NCBI RefSeq assembly: GCF_039536245.1
Contig: NZ_BAAAYN010000012.1
Coordinates: 124,001 to 188,000 of the forward strand
Origin: Cryptosporangium minutisporangium
GTDB lineage: Bacteria > Actinomycetota > Actinomycetes > Mycobacteriales > Cryptosporangiaceae
Direction: 5' to 3'
DNA: 64,000 nucleotides
The position numbers and the translations under genes are program-made. Within the stretch, counting starts at the first letter, position 1; every line of letters starts with the position of its first letter. The notes under the pieces are model-generated. The model did no database searches. It saw nothing but the letters and a program-made list of their open reading frames with translations, and had not been told where the DNA came from. Below are positions 7,293-16,436 of the stretch, one piece after another.

Positions 7293-8543
7293 GTGACCAC
7301 CCCCGCACCGCCATCGGCGTCCCCCTCCTCCTCGGCTCTGCGCCGCTGTGTGGCTCTGCTGGTGGCGCTCCTGGCGAGCGCTCTGGTGGTAGCAGGCTGT
7401 TCCTCGTCCGGCGGTGGCAACGAAGGCAACGGCGGCGGCGACCCCACCACCTCCCCGTCACCCGCCGGACCGAAGCTGACCGTCACCCCGGCTGCCAACG
7501 CCACTGCGGTCCCACCGGTGACGCCGATCAGCCTCTCGATCGACAAAGACACGATCACCGCCGTCTCGGTGAAGTCCGACGACGGCGACGAGGTGAAGGG
7601 CGCGGTCGGCGCCGACAAGCGCAGCTGGGCCAGCACCGGCAAGCTCTCCTTCGGCGCGACCTACACGGTCTCGGTGACGACGACCGGGTCGGCGACGCCG
7701 CTCACCTCGAAGTTCTCCACCGTCCCGACGCCGTCCGGCGACAGCTCGGTACGGACGTCGAGCATCCTGGGCGACGGCAAGACCTACGGCGTCGGAATGC
7801 CGATCATCCTGAAGCTCAGCCGCTCGGTGAAGAGCGACGCCGCCCGGGCCAAGTTCGAGAAGATGCTCAAGGTCACCTCGAACCCCACGACCACCGGTGC
7901 GTGGGGCTGGATCAGCTCGACCGAACTGCATTTCCGTCCGGCCGAGTACTGGGCAGCCGGCAGCACGGTGCACGTCGAGGTGGACACCGCGGGCCGGGCG
8001 ATCGCCGACGGCGTCTGGGGCCGGACCGACCTCACCGTCGACTTCAAGATCGGCGCCAAGCGCGAGGTGATCGCCGACTCCGCGACCCACACCATGAAGG
8101 TGCTCGAGGACGACGAGGTCGTGAAGAGCATGCCGATCAGCCTGGGCAAGCCGAAGTTCCCCTCCAGCAGCGGCACGATGGTGATCATCGACAAGCGGCG
8201 TGAGGCGATGTTCGACTCGTCGACGTACGGGCTGGCGGTTGACTCGCCGGACGGTTACCGCACCAAGGTCGAGTACCCGATGCGCCTCACCTGGGGCGGC
8301 GAGTTCATCCACAGCGCGCCCTGGTCGGTCGCCGACCAGGGCAAGCGGAACGTCTCCCACGGCTGCCTCAACGTCGGCCCGGACAACGCGGTCTGGCTCT
8401 ACAACCGGCTGCAGGTCGGTGACCCGGTCACGGTGAAGAACACCGAGACGAGGGTGGAGCTCGGCAACGGGTACAGCGAATGGTCGCTGAGCTTCACCGA
8501 GTGGCTGACCCACTCCAAGGGCGGCGTCGTCACGACGGGCTAG
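7293..8543 (+). CDS. L,D-transpeptidase lipoprotein (YkuD, LdtMt2-like)
   Basis: L,D-transpeptidases form 3-3 peptidoglycan cross-links outside the membrane. From the GTG at 7293 the protein opens with a lipoprotein signal ending in V-A-G-C (Cys36), then a Ser/Gly linker, two immunoglobulin-like regions (~60-260) and a YkuD domain with the S-H-G-C-L-N catalytic motif (Cys near 358). GGAG at 7283-7286 is well placed for this start. An ATG at 7230 is also in frame but would bury the signal peptide behind a 21-residue extension. The 3' end overlaps the convergent MFS gene by 14 bases. Confidence 0.9.
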   Translation: MTTPAPPSASPSSSALRRCVALLVALLASALVVAGCSSSGGGNEGNGGGDPTTSPSPAGPKLTVTPAANATAVPPVTPISLSIDKDTITAVSVKSDDGDEVKGAVGADKRSWASTGKLSFGATYTVSVTTTGSATPLTSKFSTVPTPSGDSSVRTSSILGDGKTYGVGMPIILKLSRSVKSDAARAKFEKMLKVTSNPTTTGAWGWISSTELHFRPAEYWAAGSTVHVEVDTAGRAIADGVWGRTDLTVDFKIGAKREVIADSATHTMKVLEDDEVVKSMPISLGKPKFPSSSGTMVIIDKRREAMFDSSTYGLAVDSPDGYRTKVEYPMRLTWGGEFIHSAPWSVADQGKRNVSHGCLNVGPDNAVWLYNRLQVGDPVTVKNTETRVELGNGYSEWSLSFTEWLTHSKGGVVTTG

Positions 8544-10245
8544 GGCCAGCAGCGGGCGCCGGAGTTCCCGAGGCCGTGGCCGCTGGGGCCGGCGGACCGG
8601 CGGGGGGCTCCGTCCCACGAGCCGCCGCGGCCTCCTCCTGCGCCCGCAGCCCGCTTTGGTGGCGCAGGGGAAGCTCCGGCAGCAGCCACAGGATCGCGAC
8701 GCCGACCAGCATGATCGCGGCGGCCATCAGGAACACCGTGCTCATCGCGTCCGAGAAGCCGACTCTGAACGGATGCGCGACCACGTCGTCCAACGTGTCG
8801 AGAAACGACGTGTCCGACAGCGACCCGTCGGCCATCTCCAGCGTCGCCGCCTCGCTCGGGTTGTCGGCCAGCGCCGCCTGGAACGCGGGGTCCTTCTCGG
8901 CGTCGGCGAGCGCCGCGCGGATCGCGCCGGTCAGCCCGGAGAACAGCACCGAGAGGAACACCGCGGTGCCGAGCGTCCCGCCCATCTGGCGGAAGAACGT
9001 GACCGCGGCGGTCGCCACCCCCATGTCCCGCGGGTCGACCGCGTTCTGCACCGCGAGGATGACCGGCTGCATGTTGACGCCGAGCCCGGCGCCGAACAAG
9101 GCCATGATCAGCATCGTCTCCCATAGCGGCGTGTCCGCGCCGATCCGGGAGAACAGCAGCAGCGCGAGCGCCATCAGGATGCCGCCGGTCAGCGGGAAGA
9201 TCCGGTAGCGCCCCGTGCGCGTGATGATCGTGCCGGAGACCCCGGCGGCGGCCATGATGCCGATCACCAGCGGCAGCATCTGCAGGCCGCCCATCGTCGG
9301 CGACGAGCCCTTGACGATCTGCAGGTACTGCGGGAGCAGCGCCATCGCCCCGAACATGCCCATGCCGATGATCAGGCTGGCCGCCGAGCCCACCGCGTAC
9401 GTCCGCTCCCGGAACATCCGCAGCGGCAGCAGCGCCTCGTCGCCGTAGAGCTGCTCGGCGAGGAGGAACAGCGCGATCCCGATAACGCCGACCGCATAGC
9501 ACCCCACGGCCCGACCGGACCCCCAGCCCCACTCCCGGCCCTGCTCGGCGACGGTCAGGAGTGGCACCAGCGCGAGCACCAGCGCGAGCGCGCCGGGCCA
9601 GTCGATCCGATGGTCGCGGGGGCGGTGCGGGACGTGCAGCACCCGGTAGACGACGACCAGCGCGACCGCACCGATCGGCAGGTTGACCCAGAAGATCCAG
9701 CGCCAGCCGGCCGCGCCGAGGAACGAGTCGGCGCCGGCGAAGAACCCGCCGACGACCGGCCCGAGCACGCTGGACGTTCCGAAGACCGCCATGAAGTAGC
9801 CCTGGTACTTGGAGCGTTCCCGGGGCGGGACGATGTCGCCGATGACCGCGAACGCCAGCGACATCAGGCCGCCGGCCCCCATCCCCTGGATCGCCCGGTA
9901 CGCCGCCAGCTCGTACATCGACGACGCGATCCCGCAGAGCAGCGACCCGACGAGGAACAGCGCGATCGCGGCCAGCAGGAGGGGCCTGCGGCCGAAGATG
10001 TCGGACAGCTTGCCGTAGAGCGGCGTGACGATCGTCGACGTGATCAGGAACGCGGTCGTCGCCCACGCCTGCAGGTCGAAGCCGTTGAGGTCGTCCGCGA
10101 TGGTGCGGATCGCCGTGGCCACGACGGTCTGGTCCAGTGCGCTCAGGAACATCCCGAGCATGAGCCCGATCAGGATCGTGACGATCTGCCGATGGGTCAG
10201 CTCACCCGACGGAGTTTCGCGCTCGGGCGTCCCGTGATTAGTCAC
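8530..10245 (-). CDS. DHA2-family 14-TM MFS drug exporter (EmrB/QacA type)
   Basis: A 571-residue proton antiporter. L-S-A-L-D-Q-T-V-V-A-T-A at the first helix and G-K-L-S-D-I-F-G-R-R-P in the 2-3 loop are hallmarks of the DHA2 group. About 14 hydrophobic segments follow, ending in an Ala/Pro-rich tail. The substrate cannot be read from sequence. The GTG start has no ribosome site; TAGACT lies 5 bases upstream, suggesting a leaderless or nearly leaderless mRNA. No regulator is adjacent. Confidence 0.88.
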   Translation of the reverse strand: MTNHGTPERETPSGELTHRQIVTILIGLMLGMFLSALDQTVVATAIRTIADDLNGFDLQAWATTAFLITSTIVTPLYGKLSDIFGRRPLLLAAIALFLVGSLLCGIASSMYELAAYRAIQGMGAGGLMSLAFAVIGDIVPPRERSKYQGYFMAVFGTSSVLGPVVGGFFAGADSFLGAAGWRWIFWVNLPIGAVALVVVYRVLHVPHRPRDHRIDWPGALALVLALVPLLTVAEQGREWGWGSGRAVGCYAVGVIGIALFLLAEQLYGDEALLPLRMFRERTYAVGSAASLIIGMGMFGAMALLPQYLQIVKGSSPTMGGLQMLPLVIGIMAAAGVSGTIITRTGRYRIFPLTGGILMALALLLFSRIGADTPLWETMLIMALFGAGLGVNMQPVILAVQNAVDPRDMGVATAAVTFFRQMGGTLGTAVFLSVLFSGLTGAIRAALADAEKDPAFQAALADNPSEAATLEMADGSLSDTSFLDTLDDVVAHPFRVGFSDAMSTVFLMAAAIMLVGVAILWLLPELPLRHQSGLRAQEEAAAARGTEPPAGPPAPAATASGTPAPAAGPSPS

Positions 10246-10250
10246 GATTC

Positions 10251-10256
10251 AGTCTA
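10251..10256 (-). promoter_or_regulatory. Candidate -10 box (TAGACT), leaderless DHA2 gene
   Basis: On the minus strand TAGACT is followed by 5 bases and then the GTG start of the exporter. The spacing puts transcription start at about the first codon. Confidence 0.35.
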
Positions 10257-10307
10257 AAAGGAGCATTCCGCCCACTCACCCGCACGCCACGGGCTCGCGC
10301 TGGCCGA

Positions 10308-10357
10308 TTTTCGGGAAGACCACCTCTGGGACGGCGGCGAGGTGGTCTTCCCGAAAA
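10308..10357 (-). terminator. Perfect 19-bp hairpin terminator
   Basis: TTTTCGGGAAGACCACCTC (10308-10326) and its exact complement (10339-10357) flank a 12-base loop. It lies after the FMN reductase stop and before the exporter start on the same strand, so it should isolate the two genes. Confidence 0.85.
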
Positions 10358-10376
10358 CCCGCGCCACAGGCGGTGA

Positions 10377-10943
10377 TCAGGAGGCGCGGAGCGGGCTTAG
10401 CGTGTTGCCCCAGCGGCCGAGTTCGTCAAGCATCGTGCCGGCCGACGCCTCGATCAACTCGTTCGGCGTGAACAGTCCGTCCTCGACGAACTGCTGCACG
10501 AACGGGATCGTCACGGCCTCGGTCAGCGTCACGACCTTGAGCGCTTGGAGAACCGGCTTGAACGCCTGGGCGGCGCGCAGGCCACCGGAGACACCGCCGT
10601 AGGTGACCAGCCCGGCCGGCTTGTGCTGCCACTCGGTGTGCAGGTAGTCCACGGCGTTCTTCACCGCGGCGGTGAAACTGTGGTTGTACTCGGCGAGGAC
10701 GAACACGAAGGCGTCCGCCGCGCCGACCCGCGCTGCCCAGTCTTTCGTGTGCTGGTGGGTGTACTGCCCGAGCCGCGGGTGCTTTGGCTCGTCCAGCAGC
10801 GGCAGGTCGATCGCGCCCAGGTCGGCGAGGTCGATCTCGTCGAAGCCGCCGTGCTTCGCGGCCGCCGTCTCCACCCACTGCCCGACCGGCAGCCCGATCC
10901 GGCCCGGACGGGTGCTGGCGACGATGATCTGCAGCCTGGACAT
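10377..10943 (-). CDS. NADPH-dependent FMN reductase-like flavoprotein
   Basis: This 188-residue flavodoxin-fold protein belongs to the NADPH-dependent FMN/azo/quinone reductase family. The phosphate-binding loop is A-S-T-R-P-G-R-I-G near residue 10. F-V-L-A-E-Y-N-H-S-F (~78-88) and Y-G-G-V-S-G-G are the conserved flavin-binding elements. Length is typical. AAGGAG lies 8 bases before the ATG. It stands alone, closed by a strong terminator. Likely partners are free FMN, quinones or an unlinked two-component monooxygenase; a link to the nearby aromatic genes is not shown. Confidence 0.85.
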   Translation of the reverse strand: MSRLQIIVASTRPGRIGLPVGQWVETAAAKHGGFDEIDLADLGAIDLPLLDEPKHPRLGQYTHQHTKDWAARVGAADAFVFVLAEYNHSFTAAVKNAVDYLHTEWQHKPAGLVTYGGVSGGLRAAQAFKPVLQALKVVTLTEAVTIPFVQQFVEDGLFTPNELIEASAGTMLDELGRWGNTLSPLRAS

Positions 10944-11036
10944 CGAGTGGCTCCTTGCTCGGTAAGGGTGTTCCCCCTTTGGTTACCCCAACCAACCATG
11001 CCGAGCGAGGGTGGATTCCGGAGAGCGGGAACGACG

Positions 11037-12716
11037 TCACCGGGGGATGACCGGCAACAGGATGTGCGAGGCCCGCTCCGCGTCGTGGAACACGGTCTGG
11101 TGCTGCATGGTGAGATCGGCCTCGGTCGCCTCCGCGGACAGCTTTCCGTTGCCGGGATTGCGGTCGAAACGGGGGAAGTTGGAGCTCGCGACGTCGACCC
11201 GGATCGAGTGGCCCGCCTTGAACACCTGGCTGGTGGCGACCAGGTCGATGCGGTACTCGTACGGCGTCCCGGGAGTGATCGGGTCGGGGGCGTCCACCCC
11301 GTTGCGGTACCGGGCCCGCACGATGCCGTCCGCGACGTTCAGCGCGGTCCCGTCCGGGTGGACGTCGATCAGCTTGGCGGTCCAGTCGGTGTCGGCCGCG
11401 TCGGTGGCCGCGTACAGCACGACGGTGAGCGGGCCGGTCACCTCCAGGTCCGCGTCGAGCGGCGGACTGACGAACCGCAGGATGTCCGTCCGGCCGTCGA
11501 GGACGCGCTGGTCGTGCGGTCCCGCGGTGTTGAACTCCGGAAAGAGCAGGCTGCCCCCGACCGTCGGCACCGGGTCGCGCGGGTCGGAGACGAACGTCGA
11601 CGTCCCGGTCGAGGTGGCCGGTCCGAGCGAACCCCCCGCTCGCAAGTACCAGGGAGTGAACACCGTACGGGCGAGCGGCCACTCCTGCTCGTCCCGCCAG
11701 ACGTTCTCGCCCATCACGAAGATCTTCACCGGCGGACGCGCCGGGTTCGGCTCCCCATCGGTCACGACCTCCCGGAGGAACCCGAGCTGATCGGCCTCCA
11801 ACTGCAGGATCATCGCCGGTGACCCGGGCCCGAAGTACGCCTCACCCGCCCCGTTCGCGTGCAGACCGCCGTGCGTCCATGGCCCGATGACCAACGGGCC
11901 ACCCAGCGCTGCGTGGTTCTCCAACGTCCCGGAGAGGAACAGGTCGTACCAGCTCGCGACGTGGTAGACCGGCACGTCGATCGCGGCGTAGTTGTCCCGC
12001 GGGGTGCCGAACTTCGTCCAGTACTCGTCCCGGCTGGGGTGGTCCAGCCAGTCGGCCCAGAACGGCGAGGCGCCGGGCAGGCCGAGGGCGTCCCGGAGCG
12101 GGAGCGCGCTGCGGGCGGCGTCCGGGTCGAACATCGCGGGCAGCGCGGCGCCGAGCAGCGACCCGGCGTCCTCCCCGGCGAGCATCGCGTGCTGGCCGCC
12201 GAGCAGCCCCTGCATCGCCGCCCAGCCCTGCGCCGAACCGAGTGCGAGCGCGCCGCCGATGTAGGTGAGGTCGTCGTAGAAGTCCGCGGGTGTCTGCGCC
12301 GCGACGATGCCGACGTAACCCTCGGGCCGTTCGATCGCGGTCTGCAGCGCGGTGCCGGCGACGTACGAGATGCCCCAGCCGACGACCAGCTCGTTCGACC
12401 ACGGCTGCGCGGTGACCCACCGGACCGTGTCCGCGCCGTCGGACGGCTCGTCCGCCCAGGGCTCGAACATCCCGTCGCTGGTCCCGCGTCCGCGGCAGTG
12501 CTGGATCACGACCGCGAACCCGGCCTCCAGCGCCGGCACCACCGGCATGGCACGTCCCAGGCCCTCGCCGTACGGGTTGCGGACCAGCAGCGTCGGCACC
12601 GGCTCACCCTCCGCGGGACGGTGGACGTCCGCCCGGAGGATCGTGCCGTCCCGCATCGGGATCGGCTGGTCGTGTACCGCGGTGACCGCTAACGGCGCAC
12701 GGTCGAGCTTGCGCAT
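11037..12716 (-). CDS. CocE/NonD-family hydrolase (peptidase S15 fold)
   Basis: A 559-residue alpha/beta hydrolase. The N-terminal M-R-D-G-T-x-L block, the nucleophile elbow G-I-S-Y-V-A-G, the G-P-W-T-H-G-G segment with the catalytic His, and a C-terminal jelly-roll-like domain are those of CocE/NonD esterases and X-Pro dipeptidyl peptidases. Substrate is unknown. The ATG abuts the stop of the acyl-CoA ligase without a gap, so the two are an operon. The pairing suggests hydrolysis of an ester or amide whose acid is then activated to a CoA thioester, or simply shared control. Confidence 0.87.
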   Translation of the reverse strand: MRKLDRAPLAVTAVHDQPIPMRDGTILRADVHRPAEGEPVPTLLVRNPYGEGLGRAMPVVPALEAGFAVVIQHCRGRGTSDGMFEPWADEPSDGADTVRWVTAQPWSNELVVGWGISYVAGTALQTAIERPEGYVGIVAAQTPADFYDDLTYIGGALALGSAQGWAAMQGLLGGQHAMLAGEDAGSLLGAALPAMFDPDAARSALPLRDALGLPGASPFWADWLDHPSRDEYWTKFGTPRDNYAAIDVPVYHVASWYDLFLSGTLENHAALGGPLVIGPWTHGGLHANGAGEAYFGPGSPAMILQLEADQLGFLREVVTDGEPNPARPPVKIFVMGENVWRDEQEWPLARTVFTPWYLRAGGSLGPATSTGTSTFVSDPRDPVPTVGGSLLFPEFNTAGPHDQRVLDGRTDILRFVSPPLDADLEVTGPLTVVLYAATDAADTDWTAKLIDVHPDGTALNVADGIVRARYRNGVDAPDPITPGTPYEYRIDLVATSQVFKAGHSIRVDVASSNFPRFDRNPGNGKLSAEATEADLTMQHQTVFHDAERASHILLPVIPR

Positions 12717-14312
12717 TCAGGCTCCCTCTCGGTTACGCAGAACCCGGCGGAGGATCTTGCCCGCCGGAGACTTGGGGATCGCGTCGACGAACTCGACGGC
12801 CCGGATCCGCTTGTACGGCGCCACCCGCTCGGCGACCCAGGACAGGAGCTCGGCCTCGCCCGGCGTCCCGACGACGAACGCCTTGGGTGCCTCGCCGCCC
12901 TCGGAGTGCGGAACACCGATCACCGCGGCGTCCCGGACGTCCGGGTGAGTGAGCAGCAGCGCCTCCAGCTCGGCCGGAGCGACCTGGTGGCCCTTGTACT
13001 TGATCAGCTCCTTCAGTCGATCGACCACCCACCAGACGCCGTCGGAGTCGACGCGCAGGATGTCGCCGGTTCGGAGCCACCCGTCCTCGACCAGCGTCTC
13101 CGCGGTGGCGGCCGGATTGCCCAGGTAGCCGGCCATCACCTGCGGACCCCGGGCCCACAGCTCGCCCTCGGCGTCGCAGTCCTCGGCGTCGCAGTCCTCG
13201 CCGGTCGCCGGATCGACCAGACGTGCCTCGGTATTCGGGACGAGGCGGCCGACGCACCCGGACGAGAGGACCCCGACCTCCTCGTCGGCGACGAACGTGA
13301 GCCCGGGGGAGGCCTCGGTCATCCCGTAGCCCTGCCCGATCCGCACGCCGGTGCGTGCGGTGGCCCGGGCGGCGACCTCCACGTCGAGCGGTGCGGCGCC
13401 GGACATCGCCAGCCGCAGCGACGACAGGTCGTACGCGTCCACTTCGGGTGCGTTCGCCAGCGCCAGGACCAGCGGTGGGGCGAAGTGACCGCGGGTCACC
13501 CGGTACCGGGCCACCAGCCCGAGGTACGCCGACAGCCCGAAGCGGGGCAGCGTCACCTGGGTGGCGCCCGCCCGCAGCGCGTAGTTGAGGATCATCGTCG
13601 TGCCGTAGATGTGGTAGTACGGCAGCACGGCGGCGCACACGTCGTCGCTGGTCAGCCGGTACAGCGGTGCGTGCTGGGCGAGGGTCGCGACCAGGTTGCG
13701 GTGGGTCAGCATCACCCCTTTCGGGGTTCCGCCGGTGCCGCTGGAGTACGGCAGCAGCGCGACTCCGTCGCTCCCGACCCGGGGCAGGCGCGCCCCGCTC
13801 GTGAGGGCACGCTCGCCGTTGGCGACCAACTCGTCGAACGCGGCGTCCTCCAAAACCACAACATCCATCTGGACGTCGGACCGCGCGCCGTCGGCGGTCG
13901 CCTGCCGTGCGGCCGCGGTCCGGACCGTATCGGCGACTGCTGCCGCCGCGAAGGCGAGCACCGCGCCCGAGGCGGCCAGCTGCCGTGCGATCTCCTCGGC
14001 GGTGCAGAGCGGGTTGATCGGGGTCACGGTGGCGCCGGTCGCGAGCACCGCGTGGAACGCGACCGCGTACCGGGGTTGGTTGTGGGTGACCAGCGCGACG
14101 ACGTCGCCCCGCCCGATACCGGACGTCACCAGCGCGGCGGCCAGGAACCGCACGCGGTCGGCGAGGTCGGAGAAGCCGATCTCCTCACCGGTGGCGCCGT
14201 CGATCAGCGCCGGATGGCCGCCCCGCGCGTCCGCGCCGGCCAGGACGTAGTCGCTGACGGACACGTCGGGGATGTCGACCGGGGGGTACGGGCTGCGGTG
14301 GATCCGGGCCAC
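12717..14312 (-). CDS. AMP-forming acyl-CoA ligase (4-coumarate/aryl-acid type)
   Basis: A 531-residue ANL adenylating enzyme. The P-loop Y-S-S-G-T-G-G-T-P-K-G-V near residue 195, the Y-G-M-T-E-A-S-P motif, L-R-T-G-D and the C-terminal P-K-S-P-A-G-K-I-L-R Lys motif are all present, so it should be active. The overall pattern is closest to 4-coumarate:CoA ligases. It is divergent from the IclR gene, with GAGGAGG just before the GTG start, and upstream of the CocE gene. An aromatic acid substrate fits the pca/pob context but is inference. Confidence 0.85.
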   Translation of the reverse strand: MARIHRSPYPPVDIPDVSVSDYVLAGADARGGHPALIDGATGEEIGFSDLADRVRFLAAALVTSGIGRGDVVALVTHNQPRYAVAFHAVLATGATVTPINPLCTAEEIARQLAASGAVLAFAAAAVADTVRTAAARQATADGARSDVQMDVVVLEDAAFDELVANGERALTSGARLPRVGSDGVALLPYSSGTGGTPKGVMLTHRNLVATLAQHAPLYRLTSDDVCAAVLPYYHIYGTTMILNYALRAGATQVTLPRFGLSAYLGLVARYRVTRGHFAPPLVLALANAPEVDAYDLSSLRLAMSGAAPLDVEVAARATARTGVRIGQGYGMTEASPGLTFVADEEVGVLSSGCVGRLVPNTEARLVDPATGEDCDAEDCDAEGELWARGPQVMAGYLGNPAATAETLVEDGWLRTGDILRVDSDGVWWVVDRLKELIKYKGHQVAPAELEALLLTHPDVRDAAVIGVPHSEGGEAPKAFVVGTPGEAELLSWVAERVAPYKRIRAVEFVDAIPKSPAGKILRRVLRNREGA

Positions 14313-14352
14313 GCTGACCTCCTCGTCAGGTGCCGGGCCGTGGTGCGAAAAC

Positions 14353-14397
14353 CGTATATTCGCCGGTGTCGAGCGTCAATCGATTGTCGTATGTTCG
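14353..14397. promoter_or_regulatory. Candidate IclR operator between ligase and regulator
   Basis: Two direct copies of CGTATRTTCG (14353-14362 and 14388-14397) lie 35 bases apart on either side of the palindrome CAATCGATTG (14377-14386), in the gap between divergent genes. IclR regulators such as PcaR and PobR typically bind near their own promoter, which makes this a natural site. Confidence 0.4.
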
Positions 14398-14440
14398 AGG
14401 TGGCCACGAGTTCCGCGCGCCGGACTGCGATCCTGGAGCC

Positions 14441-15217
14441 GTGGAAGCGGCGCCGTCGGTCACCAGTAAGGCGCTGGGCATCCTCGCAGCCTTCACCGCC
14501 CAGCAGCCACGCCTGACGCTGTCCGAGATCGGCCGCCGGACCGGCCTGCCGCTCACCACCGCGCACCGGCTCGTGGGGGAGCTGACCGAGTGGGGTGCGC
14601 TGGAACGCGACGACGCCGGGCGGTACCGGATCGGGCTGCGGCTGTGGGAGGTCGCGTCGCTGGCGCCGCGCAGCCTCGGACTCCGGGAGCGGGCGATGCC
14701 GTTCCTCGAGGACCTGTACGAGGTCACCCACGAGAACGTCCAGCTCGCCGTGCGGGACGGGTTCGAAGCGGTCTACGTCGAACGGATCTCCGGCCGGCAC
14801 GCGGTCAGCGTGGTGTCGCGGGTGGGCGGGCGGCTGCCGCTGCACGCGACCGGGGTCGGCCAGGTGCTGCTCGCCTACGCCCCGGCGGAGTTCCAGGACC
14901 AGGTACTGGCCACGACGCTCAAGCCGTTCACTCCGCACACGATCACCGATCCGAAGCGGCTGCGCCAGGTGCTCGCCGAGGTGCGCCGGAGTGGCATCGC
15001 GATCTGCGATCGAATGGTCGACCCGGGCACGCTCTCGGTGGCCGCGCCGGTGCTCGGTCCGGCGCACGACGTGCCCGATGCGGTGCCGGGAGCGGTGGGC
15101 GTGGTGGCGGCCCTGTCCGTGGTCGTCCCGAGCGACGGCGCCGACCGGCTCGGGCTGGTCCCCGCCGTCCGCGCCGCCGCCCGCGGCATCTCCCGGGCTC
15201 TGGGCGCGGCACTCTGA
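14441..15217 (+). CDS. IclR-family regulator of the aromatic cluster
   Basis: A 258-residue protein with an N-terminal winged helix (S-K-A-L-G-I-L-A-A-F, then L-T-L-S-E-I-G-R-R-T-G-L-P-L-T-T-A-H-R) and a C-terminal IclR effector domain. The GTG at 14441 gives the usual short extension before the helix-turn-helix, but its GGAG is only 2 bases away; the frame is open upstream. It faces the pca operon tail and is divergent from the acyl-CoA ligase. PcaR/PobR-like control of pca and pob genes by a pathway intermediate is likely from context. Confidence 0.85.
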   Translation: MEAAPSVTSKALGILAAFTAQQPRLTLSEIGRRTGLPLTTAHRLVGELTEWGALERDDAGRYRIGLRLWEVASLAPRSLGLRERAMPFLEDLYEVTHENVQLAVRDGFEAVYVERISGRHAVSVVSRVGGRLPLHATGVGQVLLAYAPAEFQDQVLATTLKPFTPHTITDPKRLRQVLAEVRRSGIAICDRMVDPGTLSVAAPVLGPAHDVPDAVPGAVGVVAALSVVVPSDGADRLGLVPAVRAAARGISRALGAAL

Positions 15218-15261
15218 CACCAAGTGGACCCTTCGGCGCCCCCGGATAGGTCCACCTGACG

Positions 15262-15639
15262 TCACGCCTCCTCGGCGAGCACCTTCTGGGCGATCGCGAA
15301 CGCGGCGTTGGCGGCCGGAACGCCCGCGTAGACCGCGGTGTGCAGGAACACTTCCTTGATCTCGTCCGGCGTCAGACCGTTGCGCCGCGCGGCCCGGACG
15401 TGCATCGGCAGCTCACCCTCCGCACGCAGCGCGGTGAGCAGGGCCAGCGTCAGACAGCTGCGGGTCTTGCGGTCGAGCCCCTCCCTGGTCCAGATCTCAC
15501 CCCACGCGTAGCGGGTGATGAAGTGCTGGAAGTCGGCGGTGAACTCGGTGGTGTTCGCGATCGCGCGGTCGACGTGGGCGTCCCCGAGCACTTCCCGGCG
15601 CACCTTCATGCCGTCGGCGTGGCGTTGCTCGTCGTTCAC
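15262..15639 (-). CDS. pcaC: 4-carboxymuconolactone decarboxylase
   Basis: PcaC decarboxylates gamma-carboxymuconolactone to beta-ketoadipate enol-lactone. The 125-residue protein has the AhpD-like CMD fold with the conserved W-x-R-x-G-L-D-R-K-T-R-S-C-L-T-L-A block and E-I-K-E-V-F-L-H-T-A-V-Y-A-G-V-P-A-A. The GTG start overlaps the pcaD stop as GTGA and has GGGAGGAG upstream. It is the last gene of the operon. It is a separate protein here, although many actinobacteria carry it fused to PcaD as PcaL. Confidence 0.93.
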   Translation of the reverse strand: MNDEQRHADGMKVRREVLGDAHVDRAIANTTEFTADFQHFITRYAWGEIWTREGLDRKTRSCLTLALLTALRAEGELPMHVRAARRNGLTPDEIKEVFLHTAVYAGVPAANAAFAIAQKVLAEEA

Positions 15640-16436
15640 CGAGCTCCTCCCAGGTGGGCGACGACCAGCGCACCGATCGCCTCCGGCTGCTCCAGTGTGG
15701 CCAGATGGGCGGCGTCCGGGACGATCTGCAGCCGTGCGCCGGGCACCGAGCCGACGATGGCCTCGGCGTGCGACGGCGGTGTGGCCGGGTCGTCGGCGCC
15801 GGCGATCACCAGCGTGTCCGCGGTGATCCGGGGCAGATCCCCGCGCAGATCCATGCCGGCGATCGCCTCGCAGCACGCGGCGTATCCCTCGTCCGGGGTG
15901 GCCTCCAGCATCGCCACCGCGGCCGCGACGCGCTCCGGCTCACGCGCCCGGAAGCCCTCGGTGAACCAGCGTCCGGCCGCCACGTCGGCGATGGAACCGG
16001 TGCCCTTGGCCCGGACGGTCTCGGCCCGCTCGATCCAGTTCGTGGCCGGCGGCAGGTAGGCCGACGTGCAGATCAGTGCCATCCGCTCGACCCGCTCGGG
16101 CGCGTGCGCCGCCAGCCACATGCCGATCATGCCGCCGAGCGACAGCCCGGCGTAGCGCACGGTTCCGAGGTGCAGCTCGTCGAAGAGCGCCAGGAAATCC
16201 TGGCCCAACTCGTCGAGCGAGTACGGCCCCGGAAGCACCTCGGAGCCGGCGTGCCCCCGGGTCTCCACCGCCAGCACCCGGAACCGACCGGCGAGCTCGG
16301 GGATCAGCGGCGCCCACATGCCCTGGTTGGTGCCGATCGAGTTCCCCAGCACCAAGACCGGGGCGTCCACCGGCACGTCGTCGAGGCCGTACCAGGTACA
16401 GGCCAGTCGAGCAGTCACCCCGCGGGTCCTCTCCAT
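15636..16436 (-). CDS. pcaD: 3-oxoadipate enol-lactonase
   Basis: PcaD hydrolyses beta-ketoadipate enol-lactone to beta-ketoadipate. The 266-residue alpha/beta hydrolase shows the oxyanion segment L-G-N-S-I-G-T, the nucleophile elbow G-L-S-L-G-G, the acid region A-G-A-D-D-P-A-T-P and the catalytic His in A-A-H-L-A. It overlaps the 3' end of pcaB by 22 bases and the start of pcaC by 4, so all three should be translationally coupled. Confidence 0.93.
   Translation of the reverse strand: MERTRGVTARLACTWYGLDDVPVDAPVLVLGNSIGTNQGMWAPLIPELAGRFRVLAVETRGHAGSEVLPGPYSLDELGQDFLALFDELHLGTVRYAGLSLGGMIGMWLAAHAPERVERMALICTSAYLPPATNWIERAETVRAKGTGSIADVAAGRWFTEGFRAREPERVAAAVAMLEATPDEGYAACCEAIAGMDLRGDLPRITADTLVIAGADDPATPPSHAEAIVGSVPGARLQIVPDAAHLATLEQPEAIGALVVAHLGGAR

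Noticed and set aside
12906-14516. 536-residue plus-strand ORF opposite the acyl-CoA ligase
   Set aside because: It lies antisense to an enzyme with all catalytic motifs intact and has shadow-like composition.
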